This document shows positions 26,301 through 37,373 of a DNA stretch of 64,000 nt, in pieces. The position numbers and the translations under genes were made by a program. The stretch covers positions 11,588,953 through 11,652,952 of the forward strand of contig CM066913.1 in assembly GCA_033964015.1 (NCBI GenBank), in the 5' to 3' direction. The first letter of the stretch is position 1. Each line of letters starts with the position of its first letter. The notes under the pieces were generated by a model. That model did not search any database and was not told the origin of the DNA. It saw only the letters and a list, made by a program, of their open reading frames with translations. Source of the stretch: Scolanthus callimorphus (Eukaryota > Cnidaria > Anthozoa > Actiniaria > Edwardsiidae).

Positions 26301-26442
26301 AACACCATCACGCATGTTTGATGTATTAAAGGAAGACTTTGATTATTGGTTTATAGCAGGAACGCTTTTGGTTCTGATACTTGTCACCGTGGTATCAAAT
26401 CGTCTTGCATCCATGAAAATGCTGCGACAAGCTTGGCAGTGA
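17707..26442 (+). CDS. EMC1: ER membrane protein complex subunit 1
   Basis: EMC1 is the large lumenal and single-pass subunit of the ER membrane complex, which inserts tail-anchored and multipass proteins. Eight exons: 17707-19114, 19633-19856, 21508-21774, 21853-22097, 22309-22470, 25259-25412, 25693-25980, 26207-26442. The ATG at 17707 opens a signal peptide. Then come YEDQVGLLDWRK, NSRTGQVMWR, the N-terminal propeller, KMFGMDSA, DGSILWEYFLP, HEHVHSQGKVLGDRRVLYKY, HQSYIFPTTIRTM, TERGIANKNLLFGL, GLESTCLVFGYGLDLY, a C-terminal membrane helix and a short RQAWQ tail, all in family order. There are nine apparent homopolymer indels (near 17745, 18412 as a gain, 19698, 22083, 25297 and 25299, 25351, 25726, 25911), with intact sequence between them. 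The intron after exon 6 starts with GC instead of GT. An AATAAA follows about 35 bp after the stop. Confidence 0.95.
19953..21253. mobile_element. 1.3-kb non-autonomous DNA transposon with ten copies of a 14-bp motif
   Basis: The element fills most of EMC1 intron 2. It has inverted ends GGGTCATTCCAC (19953-19964) and GTGGAATGACCC (21242-21253), flanked by TAAT on both sides (19949-19952; 21254-21257). Inside, GTTGCGGAGTCTAC occurs seven times forward (19977, 20146, 20345, 20359, 20522 with one mismatch, 20537, 20894) and three times inverted (20707 with one mismatch, 20727, 21060). It encodes no protein. Such arrays commonly bind the element's transposase; which superfamily is involved is unknown. 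Confidence 0.8.
22480..22689. mobile_element. 210-bp foldback MITE in EMC1 intron 5
   Basis: Long inverted arms start TAATAGACCAAATC and continue through GCCACCCAATTCAGATCATG on both sides. They pair over about 60 bases apart from an indel. There is no ORF. Confidence 0.75.
22849..23407. mobile_element. PIF/Harbinger-like MITE with terminal G/C runs
   Basis: Ends are GGGACCGGTCATTATTTAGG and its inverse (one base shorter on the right), flanked by TTA at 22846-22848 and 23408-23410. About 20 bp inside each end is a very long homopolymer, G on the left (about 22868-22900) and C on the right (about 23339-23381), so the ends are G-rich hairpin partners. It is the same family as 2536-3934. It sits in EMC1 intron 5 and carries no ORF. 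Confidence 0.8.
23575..24436 (+). mobile_element. LINE 3' fragment (reverse transcriptase C-terminal end)
   Basis: Broken frames encode the end of a non-LTR reverse transcriptase ORF: WSRSNRFQLNTDKCKEL, then KLLGLTISSNLTWNLHV, then KRALSIIYP and a C-terminal tail LRHPRTYNIKF. The element ends in a (TATC)n microsatellite (24413-24436), the kind of short tandem tail used by CR1/L2-like LINEs. It is 5'-truncated, as usual for LINEs. Two frames overlap near 23950-24060, so it is not intact. Confidence 0.85.
24456..25060. mobile_element. 605-bp MITE with GATATGGAGGCACGCTA ends
   Basis: It begins GATATGGAGGCACGCTAGAA and ends TTTAGCGTGCCTCCATATC; the match continues into CGTAGC/GCTACG. No ORF is present. 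It lies directly after the LINE tail, inside the larger 23495-25153 element. Confidence 0.7.
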
Positions 26443-26459
26443 AGAGATCACATTCATTG

Positions 26460-27740
26460 TGCTGTATATATTAGGCACTAAATAAATGTGTATTGTCAAC
26501 AGCATTTGTAGATGAAACAAGTGAATGACTGAGGTTAAAAGAACTGCTGCACATTCATCACCTTCATGGTCACATAGCTGTTATTTAGACAAAAAGCCTT
26601 TTTTGTCAGACATCAAAATTGCCAAAAATGCTAATCACTGTTTATAAAAAAGGTTATCCCACTTGAATGAGTAAACCAATACTGTGTGGCACCATGAAAG
26701 ACAGATAGGCATGTGTCATGGTTCAGGTTATTTATTCAGAAAAATGGTAATCATTGTAAAAAAAAGAATGTGGATGACTTTTCTGAGTTTACTCTATTAA
26801 TAATAGGTCTAGTATAATTAAAAGCTGAGTAAATTGAATGAAATATCTGCCGGTAAACACTTCTTCCTTGGGCAGCCAACTACTTTTGAAAACTTGGGAA
26901 ATGGTGTCAGGTGACCAAGCAATACAGGCAAAAGAGTACCTAGAGACCATTTTAATCTCCACAAGGCCAAACATGTTGAAGAAAATAATAAAACAAGGAC
27001 TGACAGGAAAATAAAGAGATATTATGTTGTGTAATATTACATGGTGGTGGTGCACTTGTGACACTTTAAGATCAGAACATCTGTTTACAAAATAAACACC
27101 TGAAAGAAAACACAATACTTTCAAGTTCCACTGAAATAAAAAGCCTTAAATACAAGTTAAATAAACTTTATGTTCCATGGACGATGTTTCTAAAGTGTGA
27201 AAATGTAATACAAATGTGTATCATCTAACATCTATAATATATGCATCTTATTGTATTTTGTTATTAAACTTTGTTTTGTATTATGTTCAAATTCGATAAG
27301 GTGCCATCCATCCAAGGCCATCCTCTGTCCTTCCTGCAGGAAAATGATGGGTATTAGGGAAGAGGTAAAAACATCACAATACATGTTAGGTAACTGAGTA
27401 GTAACCTCCTGGAACTCAAGGCTTGCTTTCTCAATGCAGGATTTCACAGCAGGCTTATGGCATGATGATCTTTTCAAATGTTCATTATCCCTGTAAGGTG
27501 GTTGGGCTCAGCTAGGTCTGCCTAAACTGGATACCTATGAAGTACCATTACTTTGACTGCTTCTCTTGTTATGTTAATTTATTGAGAGATAGCTAGTGTG
27601 TCACCTGACAAGAATGAGTGATTTTTGTAAGAAGACTCTTTTCATCATCCATTGAATCTTAGATAAGCATGAGAGTAATTCAATGCCTTCTTGTCTACAC
27701 ATACTATAGCTTGGGAAGTTCATGGTATTTTGTTAGTTTT
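26460..27740. other. Convergent 3' region of EMC1 and HYI
   Basis: EMC1 ends at 26442 and HYI runs toward it. The last HYI exon is probably near 27485 downwards: an acceptor followed by DNEHLKRSS would extend the HYI reading frame if one base of a G-run at 27485-27490 is missing. The sequence does not match the usual HYI C-terminus, so I leave it out of the CDS. Otherwise the stretch is AT-rich with nothing recognised. Confidence 0.4.
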
Positions 27741-27747
27741 GTGTTAC

Positions 27748-30700
27748 CTCTTGGTGTGTACTCGCATCCTATCCAACCAGCATACCCAAGTTTGGCTATC
27801 ATGTGAAATATGTAAGGGTAGTTAATCTCCCCATCAGAATCAGGCTCGTGGCGAGAAGGTACCTGACTAATTTGGATATGACCTGAGAAATGCAGATAAA
27901 TTATCAGTTTCAATGATTATGATTCCATATTACTTTTCTATGTAGCTGACGGTAAGGGTATAGTAGCGACTGGTTTTCATAATCCAGAACTGTCAGGGAT
28001 GATCAGGGATCTTTGGTTTCCTGACCATTCCTGTCAATCCCAGTCTTATCAGTCATTGACTGGGATGCAATCGGGAAAATAGAAACTGCCAATCACCAAC
28101 AATGCTGACCATCTGCGGTGCTGTGTATTTGTAAGACTGGGATTATGGGATTGATGGGGATGGTTGAGAAACAAACCATCCTCAACAGCTGCTGACGTAT
28201 GAAACCAGTCTTAAACATTGTTTTTACCTATATAAGGCATGCAGTCTGTCAACACTTGTGTCAAGTTGCCATGGGCTCTTTGTGCATGGTAGAAATCCTA
28301 GAAAACAGGGATTGGCATGAATTTTGTTGGTGAACAACATCTGTTAACACAAAAAGCCTATTAATAAATAATCAAAAGTTCACTTACAAGTAACAGCTTG
28401 ATATTTCCATGATCCACCTTTTAATGACATCAATTGCTGTCACAGAAAATAAAATATAGTCAGGAAAAAGTACATTACATCTCACATTTTTGCTAATGAA
28501 GTGAAATACACAATATTTATTTATTTACTATCTTCCACCACAATAACATACAAAAAAAGGAAAATTAAGGCGTGGTTGTGGGATGCACAACAGAGCGGGG
28601 CACCAAGTTAAGTGCGCCTGTTAAAGAGTCACCATTTTGAATGTCAATTTCTACTCACAGGGGAGGGTTGCACAGATTTGTCACTTTACCATTCTACCTG
28701 CTGTTAAAAGGCACAATATTTCTGAAAATTGCATGGCTACCCCTATCTGTTTTAACATCATTCGACAATATAAAACCTCTGCAGCATATTTGCAAATTTT
28801 TTAACGTGGGAAAAATATGCTGAGGCTGTTTTTTTACCCCCTAAAATACTTTTAAAAGCCGAAATTTACAAATATTGGTTATGGAATCCAACAAATGAAA
28901 TAACAGCTGCTGCTTTTACAAGCCAAAGAAGAATTTTTAAATTTATTTTATTTAAAAATAAAACTAGCGAGTATTTTTTTTCATAATTTCTAAAACAAAC
29001 GCTAATTCTGGGTTATCTCGAAACTTGCATGGGTACCCTTACCTTTTTTTATCAGAAATAGATAGCCTTTCACATTACCTTTCATTACCACATAGTCATT
29101 AAGTGCGAAAAAAATATTCATTTTTGTTTTCATCAAAACAGCACTTCATGCCTGCTTCAAGCCATTCAAGCCAAAGAAGAATTTTACATTTATTTTATTT
29201 AAAAATAAAACTAGCGAGTATTTTTTTTCATAATTTCATCAAAACAGCACTTCATGCCTGCTTCAAAACTTATTTTACTGTTGCCCTAATATCATGAGAT
29301 AAACATGCTTTTTTGACTATATTTTACCTTGATGAGTGTCAGTAAGGAAATAGTTTGGTAGTGTTGTGATTGGTTCAATAAGAAGTTGAATCCCAACCTG
29401 AAAACCCAATGTAACACCAAAAGAATTATTATATTAATATTTCATCATAAACACTTAAAATATTCACATCATAATAGAATATTTTATAACTTGATATTGA
29501 GGAGCCTTAAAAACGATTTTATTTATCAGATGTAGTAGACCCTAAAAGTCAAACACTAGTATTTGCACAACAATTTATGAAAACTAAATTTGAAATTAAC
29601 TTCCAGCTTGCTAGTGGTGGCTTGTGTCAAATTGAGCCATTTCAGGGCCAAAATGATGTGATCACTAGATCCATCACAGCACTATTCAAATGCTATTTCA
29701 AGATCCTTTTGATAACTTTTCAAGTCACTTGATGGTCAGGCTCCAGGCTATCTGAACTTGTTGTTAAATGTCAGCCTACAAGAACTCTTAGATCTTCTGA
29801 CTCTAATCTTTTATCTCTTCCCAAGTCTCGCTCTAAAACCTATGGTGACCGTTCCTTTCAGCTTTTGCTGCTGCCACTCTCTGGAATGCACTGCCACACA
29901 ATGGCTGCACCTTCCCTGTCATCTTTTAAATCCCAACTTAAGACATTTTTATTCAATAATTGATATATTATTATTATCTTAGTTTTGTTCTTATCATAGT
30001 GTAAGGATCTTTTATCTTTATTCATTTAGTTAGTTATCTCTTTTATTTCATTTTATTTTATTTTTTACTTTTTAATGATCCATTGTATGTATTAACACTT
30101 TATAAAGTTTGTAAACCATAGGACACAACAATATTGTAAGAGCATTGAGAATTTTTAAATGCTCAGGAATATTTTATTATTATTATTATTATTAATAAGT
30201 ACCTCTTACCTCATGTAGTCTTTCTGCAGCATATCTAAGGTTTTTAATGTAAGTTGCTTCCCACAGTTCTCTAATTTTTGGGTTCTTGGCATCTTCAATG
30301 CCCATGGAGCCACTGTTTACATGAATTCTATGGCAAAGGAAAGGAAATTAACTTAGGACAGAAAATCCATGGCCTCTGTCTTTATTTCAACATAATACCT
30401 TTTACATTTAAGGGCCTCTGCATATTTGATTGACAGCTCAAGGCATTGTTTAAAGTCCTCCTCTTGTGTTGGTACTGCCGCTAGCCCATTAGTGTCCCCT
30501 GGAGGGTTGAAAAACCCATGGTTATGGTGATGAATTTATTTTAATAAACTGACAAATCTACTGTAGAAGTATTGTAATTTAGTTGGTAGTAACCTAAAAT
30601 GGCTTTTCCATTAATGTCTTGTGTCTCCTTACAATACTACCATTTGTATCCAATCAATGAAGTGTGACAATTTTTTTGCATTGGTTTACTTTTTAAATGT

Positions 30701-31570
30701 GCACATTTTTGCTTTGATTGGCTTAAAAATAACGGTCAAAAATGCAGCCAATCAGCAAGTAAGAAATGCAATGTCTACTTCCCAACAAAACAGGCACAGT
30801 TGAAAAATAAACCAATGCGAAAAAATTGTCACATATCATGGATGGACGCAAATTGTAGTATTTTTCAAAATGTTTCCTTGCATTCTTTATTTTCTATGAT
30901 TATCCTCATTACTCCTGGACTGTGAAATTACTACTTTGCCTATCCCAACCCTCCAAGGAAAAAAGAGACAATTTCCTTGAGTTGAGTTCAGAGGTCTAGG
31001 GCACAACAACGGTAGCCATGGGGAGTTGTATTGCCCTCTGGTTTTTGTTCATACCTGTGAATGTGTTGATAAGGACTTGCTCTATATCAGCTTGGCTTCT
31101 TGCCTTGTCTATCTCCTCTATAGGTATATCATATGGTTTGGCACACTCCACACCTTGAAAGCCTTGAAAATGAGACCAGAATGATATACCACCATAAATA
31201 ATGCTTACTCTCCTGGCCCCTCACATATTATAGTATGTTGTCCCATTTCACCTGACCCCAGGGATGAGAAAGGCAAAGGCGTACTGGTCATCAGAAAAAT
31301 GCACGAAATAATTGCTGCACACAGGTTAAATAATTGCCCTCATATTAATTTTATATAGGATTTCTTTGCTGAGATGTTGACCTTATAATCTGGAAAAAAT
31401 CCAATCAGTTGTTTAGAAAATAAGCTAAACCGAGATGGCGCCATATCAAATGCAAACTTTTCTGGTCGTTCTGCACTCATACCTGCATTTTTCGCTGCTT
31501 GATATCGCTCCGTTAGAGAGTCCCATTCCTTGAACATGAAAGACAAACTAGCGGAGAACTTGAGCGCCAT
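27748..31570 (-). CDS. HYI: Hydroxypyruvate isomerase-like protein
   Basis: HYI is a TIM-barrel sugar isomerase that interconverts hydroxypyruvate and tartronate semialdehyde in bacteria; the animal role is less clear. Exons on the minus strand: 31483-31570 ([15 protein letters not shown]), 31055-31162 ([21 protein letters not shown]), 30399-30498 (DTNGLAAVP), 30210-30327 (IHVNSGSMG), 29328-29397 ([16 protein letters not shown], with the metal-site Glu), 28388-28436, 28228-28297 ([14 protein letters not shown]) and 27748-27882 ([20 protein letters not shown], then [11 protein letters not shown]). Spacing and motifs follow the human protein closely. One base appears to be missing in a T-run at 28419-28422. 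The final C-terminal exon (about 20 residues) is not securely located. Confidence 0.9.
28917..29268. repeat. Interspersed direct duplication in an HYI intron
   Basis: A block of about 70 bp containing AAAATAAAACTAGCGAGTAT followed by a T-run occurs at 28917-28990 and 29167-29240. A second shared block, CATCAAAACAGCACTTCATG, occurs at about 29131 and 29237. The pattern suggests a local duplication in AT-rich sequence. Confidence 0.7.
29690..29970 (+). mobile_element. LINE fragment (reverse transcriptase C-terminal tail)
   Basis: Frames broken by indels carry [30 protein letters not shown] and [12 protein letters not shown]. This is the 'LHGQAP...SLRSS...TKTFGDRAF...FK..LKT.LF' tail typical of CR1/L2-type LINE polyproteins. 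An AT-rich 3' UTR follows to about 30190, ending in (TTA)n. It lies in an HYI intron. Confidence 0.8.
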
Positions 31571-31893
31571 TTAGAATCATCAACATCAACATACACCTAA
31601 TATATAAACATGCAAAGCCATGATGTCTGCGATCTGCTCAAACCAAGGGGCAGCAATCGAACCGTGATTATTAGTTTCGTGACTGTCACGGTCACGCTAT
31701 TAGAAAAGCACGCTTTTGTCCAAAAAATGACGTCAAATTACCATATTTGGTAAAATTTACCCCAAACAAACCCCCTAGTAACGCATTCATAATTAGTCAC
31801 GTGACCACATTCTAAAATCGGGCAGCAAAAAGGCAAAAGAAAGGAACTTGACTTTTGAGTTTGGGCGAAGGTTTCCACGATAAAACATTCGAA
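31571..31893. promoter_or_regulatory. Bidirectional promoter region, HYI / multipass membrane protein
   Basis: Only about 320 bp separate the HYI start codon (31570, minus) from the start of the next gene (31894, plus). The segment contains paired TTAGTTTCGTGAC and CACGGTCACG sequences and a TGACGTCA-like site (AATGACGTCAAATT near 31727), a possible CREB/ATF element. Shared regulation is inferred from spacing. Confidence 0.5.
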
Positions 31894-34466
31894 ATGGCTC
31901 TTTTAAATAGAAGATTTAAAGAAAAGGCTACCGATGAGATTGCTCTTCTCAGTGAGCCGGAGAAAGTTGTGTTAGTTGATGTGGAAGATGAAGAAGATGA
32001 AGACGGCGAAACCGAAGTGTTCACTCACCATGGAATCACTCTTTGGGTTTCCGATGCTGTCATTTTACTTGTGCAACATTTGCAGATATTTGCACTGTTT
32101 CTGGTGATGTCTGAGCGGTGGGGTTATCCTAGAGATTTAATTCGCTCACTTAAGTACTTGTTTTTCCTAAATCTTGATGTCTGGGAGTTTGTAAAAATCA
32201 ATAAAGTCTACACATCTACGTACACTGGATCCACAACAAGCTACATCCCTTCGGCTGTGCTCCCATTTGCTTACCAACCGTACTTTATAGCTTGGACAAC
32301 GTTTATTTTCACGGTGTGCATGGTGTTCTTGGCATTTATGTGTACTTACTGCGCAAAAGACCGCTTTATTTGCTGCTTATTGTAGCAAGAATGAAGCGGG
32401 TATTCTGTGTGTTGGTACAGTTGATGTGTTTGCCAGTTGGTATTATGATCGCACGAGTATTCCACTGCAGGCGAGATAACAACAATCTACTCATTTGGAA
32501 CGTTGATAATAATGTGCAGTGCTGGTCCATGCCACATTACATATACGTAGCGATAGCCCTCTTCATTGGAATACTTCTCTTCATTGCATACCCATCAATC
32601 TGATCAGGAAAACTAAAGGACAAGTGATATCTTTCAACCAGGAGAAACACGAGGGCTACTTACAGCTCAAAGAAGCAGAATACAACCAAGGCTTGGACAT
32701 CCTCTGGGCTGTAGGACAGTTCCACCTATTTTCATCATTTCAGCGAATGTGGATCTTCTATCGTCCAATCATGTTCTTCCTAAAGTTTTTCTGCTGTGCT
32801 ATTTTGGGGCACTCACATACTATAATAGTAACACCACCTTCACAGAGAAGATTTACTTGAGTGTCCCCATTGTGTTTACGTTTCTGGTCATCATGTTCAT
32901 AATGCTGTCTTCCAGTGTCTCACGCCCACCAGTGAAAAGATGTAGAGCATTCACACTTTGGCTTATCTGGAAGTTCTTGAAAGAGTTATTCAACTTGCTA
33001 TTCAATGTCAGGTTTTCTATTTTGCTTCCTAAGATGATGTTAGTAGTTCTGGCATTTGGTATCTACAGTATTCACTCCTCTGGTGGGGCAATGGGTGCAA
33101 TACTGTCAATCATGACGCTAATCATGCTGAGAAACTGGCCATTCCGAGTGCGAAGCTTCAACTTTATGATAGTCTTCAGTCTACTTGTGAACATAGCAAA
33201 TGCGTATTTTGGTTGTGTCATTGAGGAATATCAGAACAACAGCATTGTGAGCACATTAATTCTTCATCCATATCCTTTGTATACCCTAACTGCAATAAAT
33301 GCCCTTTGGCTGCAGTTGCAATAGGATGGGTGATATATTTGTTGCTGAGATACTTCCAAATAGTAGGCCGTGGCCGTCCCTTGTGGCCAACCTTGGCTAA
33401 AGATGGCAAGAGCATGGATGAAGAGACTCAGAAATACATGAGAGCTGTTTTGCGGGGACGGCACATCTTGGAAAAGGCTTTATCATGTCCAGCCATATTT
33501 GCACCTGTTCATGAATTAGAGCGTCAGATTCACATAATCAATGCTTATTGCCGTGAGGCAGAGTACTTGGAGGACCCAACATTCGAGTCACTTTGGGACC
33601 TCCTAGATGAGCTGATTGAAGCTCATAGAGCATTGGCACCTCAATCACTCTTCTCGCAATCCAACAAGAAATCTGTTAGAGAGACAGCTAAAGAGTTCAT
33701 GAAGATGATGCCACAGATGCGGAAACGTCTTGACCAACGTGAATATGACTTCATTTTGATGAGTCCCCTCAAGAAACGTATGCTCCTTAAAATGTATGTC
33801 CTGGGTGCATTGTAAATGGCCGGTGTGATAAAGTTCGATATGAAGTGGAAAAGAAAGTCAACAAGAGTTTAGTGCAAGCTGCTAAGGCTCCATCTTCTGT
33901 CACTAGCAGTGTTTCAATGGACTGGAGCAGTATTTATAAAGATCCTTATGCCACTACTGACACCATTGGAACCCTGTCCAGCTTGGGTAGCAGACCAGGC
34001 ACATCGCTGACCTCCCGTGCGGACTCAAGAGCTGACAGTGTAGACAAACTATTAGATGCTGTTGATTACTGGGAAGAGGAGAATGATTTGAAAAGTGACC
34101 CACGCTTAGAAAGAAGAGAATCAGACCAAACAATAACAGACCAGGGCAGTTCACCAACCGGTACGTGTCAATTCTTTCAGATTGTTGTTTCCCTTACTTC
34201 TTACATGGTACATATTCAATTCCCACTGTTATTTATTCCCAATTATTATGCTTTACTCTAATAAGTAAAGAAAAATACGTTTTATTGCTTTTTTGTTTCA
34301 ATTAGACTCCTCCTCATCAGTTGCATCCAGTATAGCAGCATCCCTGCCAGGACAAGTGAATACATCTTCTGATGATGTCCAGTCATCTTCAAGAGTTAGT
34401 CGACCAAGAAGTGCTCCGGTTCCCAAGGAGCAAAGTGCTTCAAAGGCATCACTTAAGACTCTGTAA
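31894..34466 (+). CDS. Polytopic membrane protein of unknown function
   Basis: I do not recognise this family. There are two exons, 31894-34160 and 34306-34466. The N-terminus is short, cytosolic-looking and acidic (EDEEDEDGETEVF). About ten hydrophobic segments follow, for example LWVSDAVILLVQHLQIFALF, YFIAWTTFIFTVCMVFLAF, YIYVAIALFIGILLFIAY, FSILLPKMMLVVLAFGIYS and FNFMIVFSLLVNIANAYFG. After the last helix comes a helical charged domain (AYCREAEYLEDPTFESLWDL, MKMMPQMRKRLDQREYDFI) and a Ser-rich tail ending SASKASLKTL. The layout, a helix bundle plus a long charged C-terminal region, is compatible with a channel or transporter, but I see no signature motif. The reading frame steps back by one base five times (near 32340, 32590, 32805, 33302 and 33812), always in the direction of a lost base. 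It shares a promoter region with HYI. Confidence 0.75.
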
Positions 34467-34603
34467 AATATTCTTATTCTTTAACTTTGCAGCCAAATTT
34501 GTTCAAAACATCTATTGCAGCACATTAAAACCTGGCATAGTGCACATCTCAATATTCAGTATCATATACAATAATAAATAATAATAATATGGTTTATTAA
34601 TTC

Positions 34604-34759
34604 CGGGAAGCACGGTTGGTCCAGCGTTACGGCGTTGGGTCTCTCACCGCTGTGATCCGGGTTCGACTCCTGGCCGGGACAGAGGAAATTTTCTTTCTGT
34701 TCGGGTCTCGGTCGAAACTGGTTCATATTGTGAGTTGAACTTTGTTCTACTGTGTTTCA

Positions 34760-34791
<32 letters not shown>

Positions 34792-35005
34792 CGTCTCGCC
34801 TTTCTACCCTACCCAGTTCCAGGGGGGACGTTAAAGAACCACTGGGGACGTAACAAACCCTCTGGCAGTGACCACCCTCAGTGTCTGTGCTTAAGACCGC
34901 TTGGCTGCCAGTGGCGCCGTTGAGACCCAACGCAATTCAGCTTACGAGCTGCGAGTTTGGGGAGTCGGTCACACATACGTTTTACGTTTTTTTTTTCTTT
35001 TACAG
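34604..35005 (+). mobile_element. tRNA-derived SINE with a conserved core (Nin-like)
   Basis: The head is tRNA-like: an A-box-like TGGTCCAGCG near 34618 and a perfect B box GGTTCGACTCC at 34660-34670, so RNA polymerase III could start here. The body contains CGGATGAGACAATAAACCGAGGTCCCG and GACGTTAAAGAACCACTGGG (about 34757-34843). This resembles the central domain shared by many eumetazoan SINEs, described as Nin-DC; that match is from memory. It ends in a T-rich tail near 35005. It is not a tRNA gene, because the acceptor stem does not close and no anticodon arm is convincing. Confidence 0.75.
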
Positions 35006-35570
35006 TGAAACACTGAATTATAGGTAAATACAAATGCGCAAGTTAAGGCTATATACATATGCAAATAATATTCAATATTCAAATACTCTAACAGAGCAGA
35101 GCTGTGTGCAAAAGGCAGATACTTATTATTCTATGTGAAAATAAGTTAGCACTAGTTTCTTGAGCTGACTGCAAAGGCAAACTGTAATTTACATCCTTGT
35201 ATTGGTGGAATAGATTATACAACACTTGTACATAGTACTAATGATGAAAAGGTTATATACATCCATGGCTTTTGATCTCACAATATCATAAAATTCAATA
35301 TGATTTGTCTTCTACTGTATTTATTTAAGCATAGTGACACAGATGTATTTATTTTTGTTGTATATTGGCACAGAGACATAGTGCAATGATTTTTGTAATA
35401 AAATTCAAAACCACATTTTTATTAGTCAGTCAGTCACTTGATACAGGAGTCAGGGAGAATGCAATGGGATGTGCAAAAAATTGAGTTGTATTTCTATTGC
35501 TGAGCGAAAACAAAGGAAAAGAGGCCTCTGCTAGCAGGGTAACCTATCCATTTCTACTCATTTCCTCTCT

Positions 35571-36003
35571 TAGAGTGGTTTCATCCGGCTGTAATACAAA
35601 ACTAATAGTCAGGGTATTGTCTAATAGTCATAATTAATAAGAAGAATACATTTTAAATGAAAATTTTAATTTCATAGTGTATAGCAGTGCGTATTTAACA
35701 AATAGATCTCGTTTTGCGTGTGTGTGTACTGTAATACACAGATGACGTCACAGAATGTCATGAACAAAAAAGTACGCAACGAGACGCAATGATTTGCTTG
35801 ACTGTTGTTCACAACATTCTGTGACGTCTTCTGTGTTTTTATTACAGTATATATGTACAAAAAACGAGGTTTTATACAACAACAAACAGGGATTTTGTCA
35901 ACCGTGTATCTGTACTCTTATAGCAACATGGCTCTCGACCAATCAGAGCGTGTTGTTGTATAATTGTTAGTATCTATTTCACAGCCGGATGAAAACCACT
36001 CTA
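35571..36003. mobile_element. 433-bp MITE with AGAGTGGTTTTCATCCGGCTGT ends
   Basis: Left end TAGAGTGGTT-TCATCCGGCTGT (35571-35592) and right end ACAGCCGGATGAAAACCACTCTA (35981-36003) are inverted. A second inverted repeat inside reads ACAGAATGT-type arms around 35729-35830, each carrying a GACGTC core. No ORF was found. Confidence 0.75.
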
Positions 36004-36808
36004 ATTCCATGCTGCAGTAGGCCTGACAGGCATGGGAGTATATGAGGAAAAAATGGCTGAAAATTCATGCTAATGGCGGCAGTCACAAAAATAAGCTCAG
36101 CTACCACGAATTTTCTCATGACCACCCTGGTAATTGTACCTTACCACCCACCCTGGAATTTTTATTTTTCTTTAGGTAATACTTAAATAGTCTGAGGTCC
36201 TCAACTGGGGGAGTGTAGATATTAAAATGCACTGCTGAATGCAGGGTTTTTCTGTGTATGGATGCCAGTTGTCAGAGTTAGTGTCTGTAAATAAAGACAA
36301 AACCACTCACCCATCTCCATCAAATATCTGCTCAGCTACTCTTAGTCTTGCTCTGTGTTTTAAAGGCCTCTGCACAAAAATGTCACAAACATTTTCACAT
36401 CGTGAACGTACTTGACTGTTTTTTTGCAAGAATGTTAAAATCTGCATAAGATTTTATACAGAAGTCTCTCAAAATAAAATGTGTTATAGAAAAATTAACT
36501 TGCTAACATCAGAACTCGAGCTTGTTACGGTAAACGGATCGAAAGTTTGTTTTCTTAAAAATTCCCTAAATTCAACAAAACACAATAAACTGCTACGAAA
36601 ATAACGAACTTAGACATATACTCTAGTCATTCCTAGGCTTTTGTTCCTAAAGCTTTTACGAGTCCTAAGATATATCCACTTTTGTGAGGACAATTTGTAA
36701 TTTTCAAGCAAAAAACTTTCATGAACAGAGAGCTTGAACTCCTCGCGGATCAAAACACGGAAATGATTCCTGCTATGATTGGCTAAAGTTACTTTTTCTT
36801 GCCATTTG

Positions 36809-36922
36809 ATTGGTTAATTCGGTGTACTAGCGAACCAATCACAGAACACCCTTTCACTGAACTTTGATCTTGTTGAAATTCTTACGTTTCCTTTTAGGTA
36901 CGCTCTTCCCTGTATTATAAAT
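36809..36922 (+). promoter_or_regulatory. Histone H4 promoter elements
   Basis: A TATA box (TATAAAT, 36916-36922) lies about 85 bp before the ATG. Two CCAAT boxes in opposite orientation (GATTGGTTA near 36809 and ACCAATCAC near 36834) lie upstream. This arrangement is usual for replication-dependent histone genes. Confidence 0.75.
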
Positions 36923-36999
36923 ACAGCCACGTTCTCCCTGAGACCATTTCTACTGTAAAAAGACAAGTTGAGTGTTGTTTTACTATCGAGAATTATTAG

Positions 37000-37314
<315 letters not shown>

Positions 37315-37357
37315 ATCGGTCCTCAACTCAAGATGGTCATATGACCAACAAACCAAC

Positions 37358-37373
37358 GGCTTCTCTAGAAGCC
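37358..37373 (+). terminator. Histone mRNA 3' stem-loop
   Basis: GGCTTCTCTAGAAGCC forms a 6-bp stem with a 4-base loop, preceded by AAC and followed by ACCCA, 44 bp after the H4 stop codon. The loop and flanks match the site bound by stem-loop binding protein, which directs cleavage without polyadenylation. A purine-rich stretch (GGAAGTGAATGAG) follows at about 37385 and may pair with U7 RNA. Confidence 0.9.

Noticed and set aside
27232..27477. 81-codon minus-strand ORF as the HYI C-terminus
   Set aside because: It follows a plausible acceptor but does not resemble the HYI tail and needs a missing base; kept only as a possibility.
31812..32024. Minus-strand Ser-rich ORF
   Set aside because: Antisense of the acidic N-terminus of the membrane protein.
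34604..34682. tRNA gene
   Set aside because: A good B box but no closed acceptor stem, and it continues into a 400-bp repeat body, so it is a SINE head.
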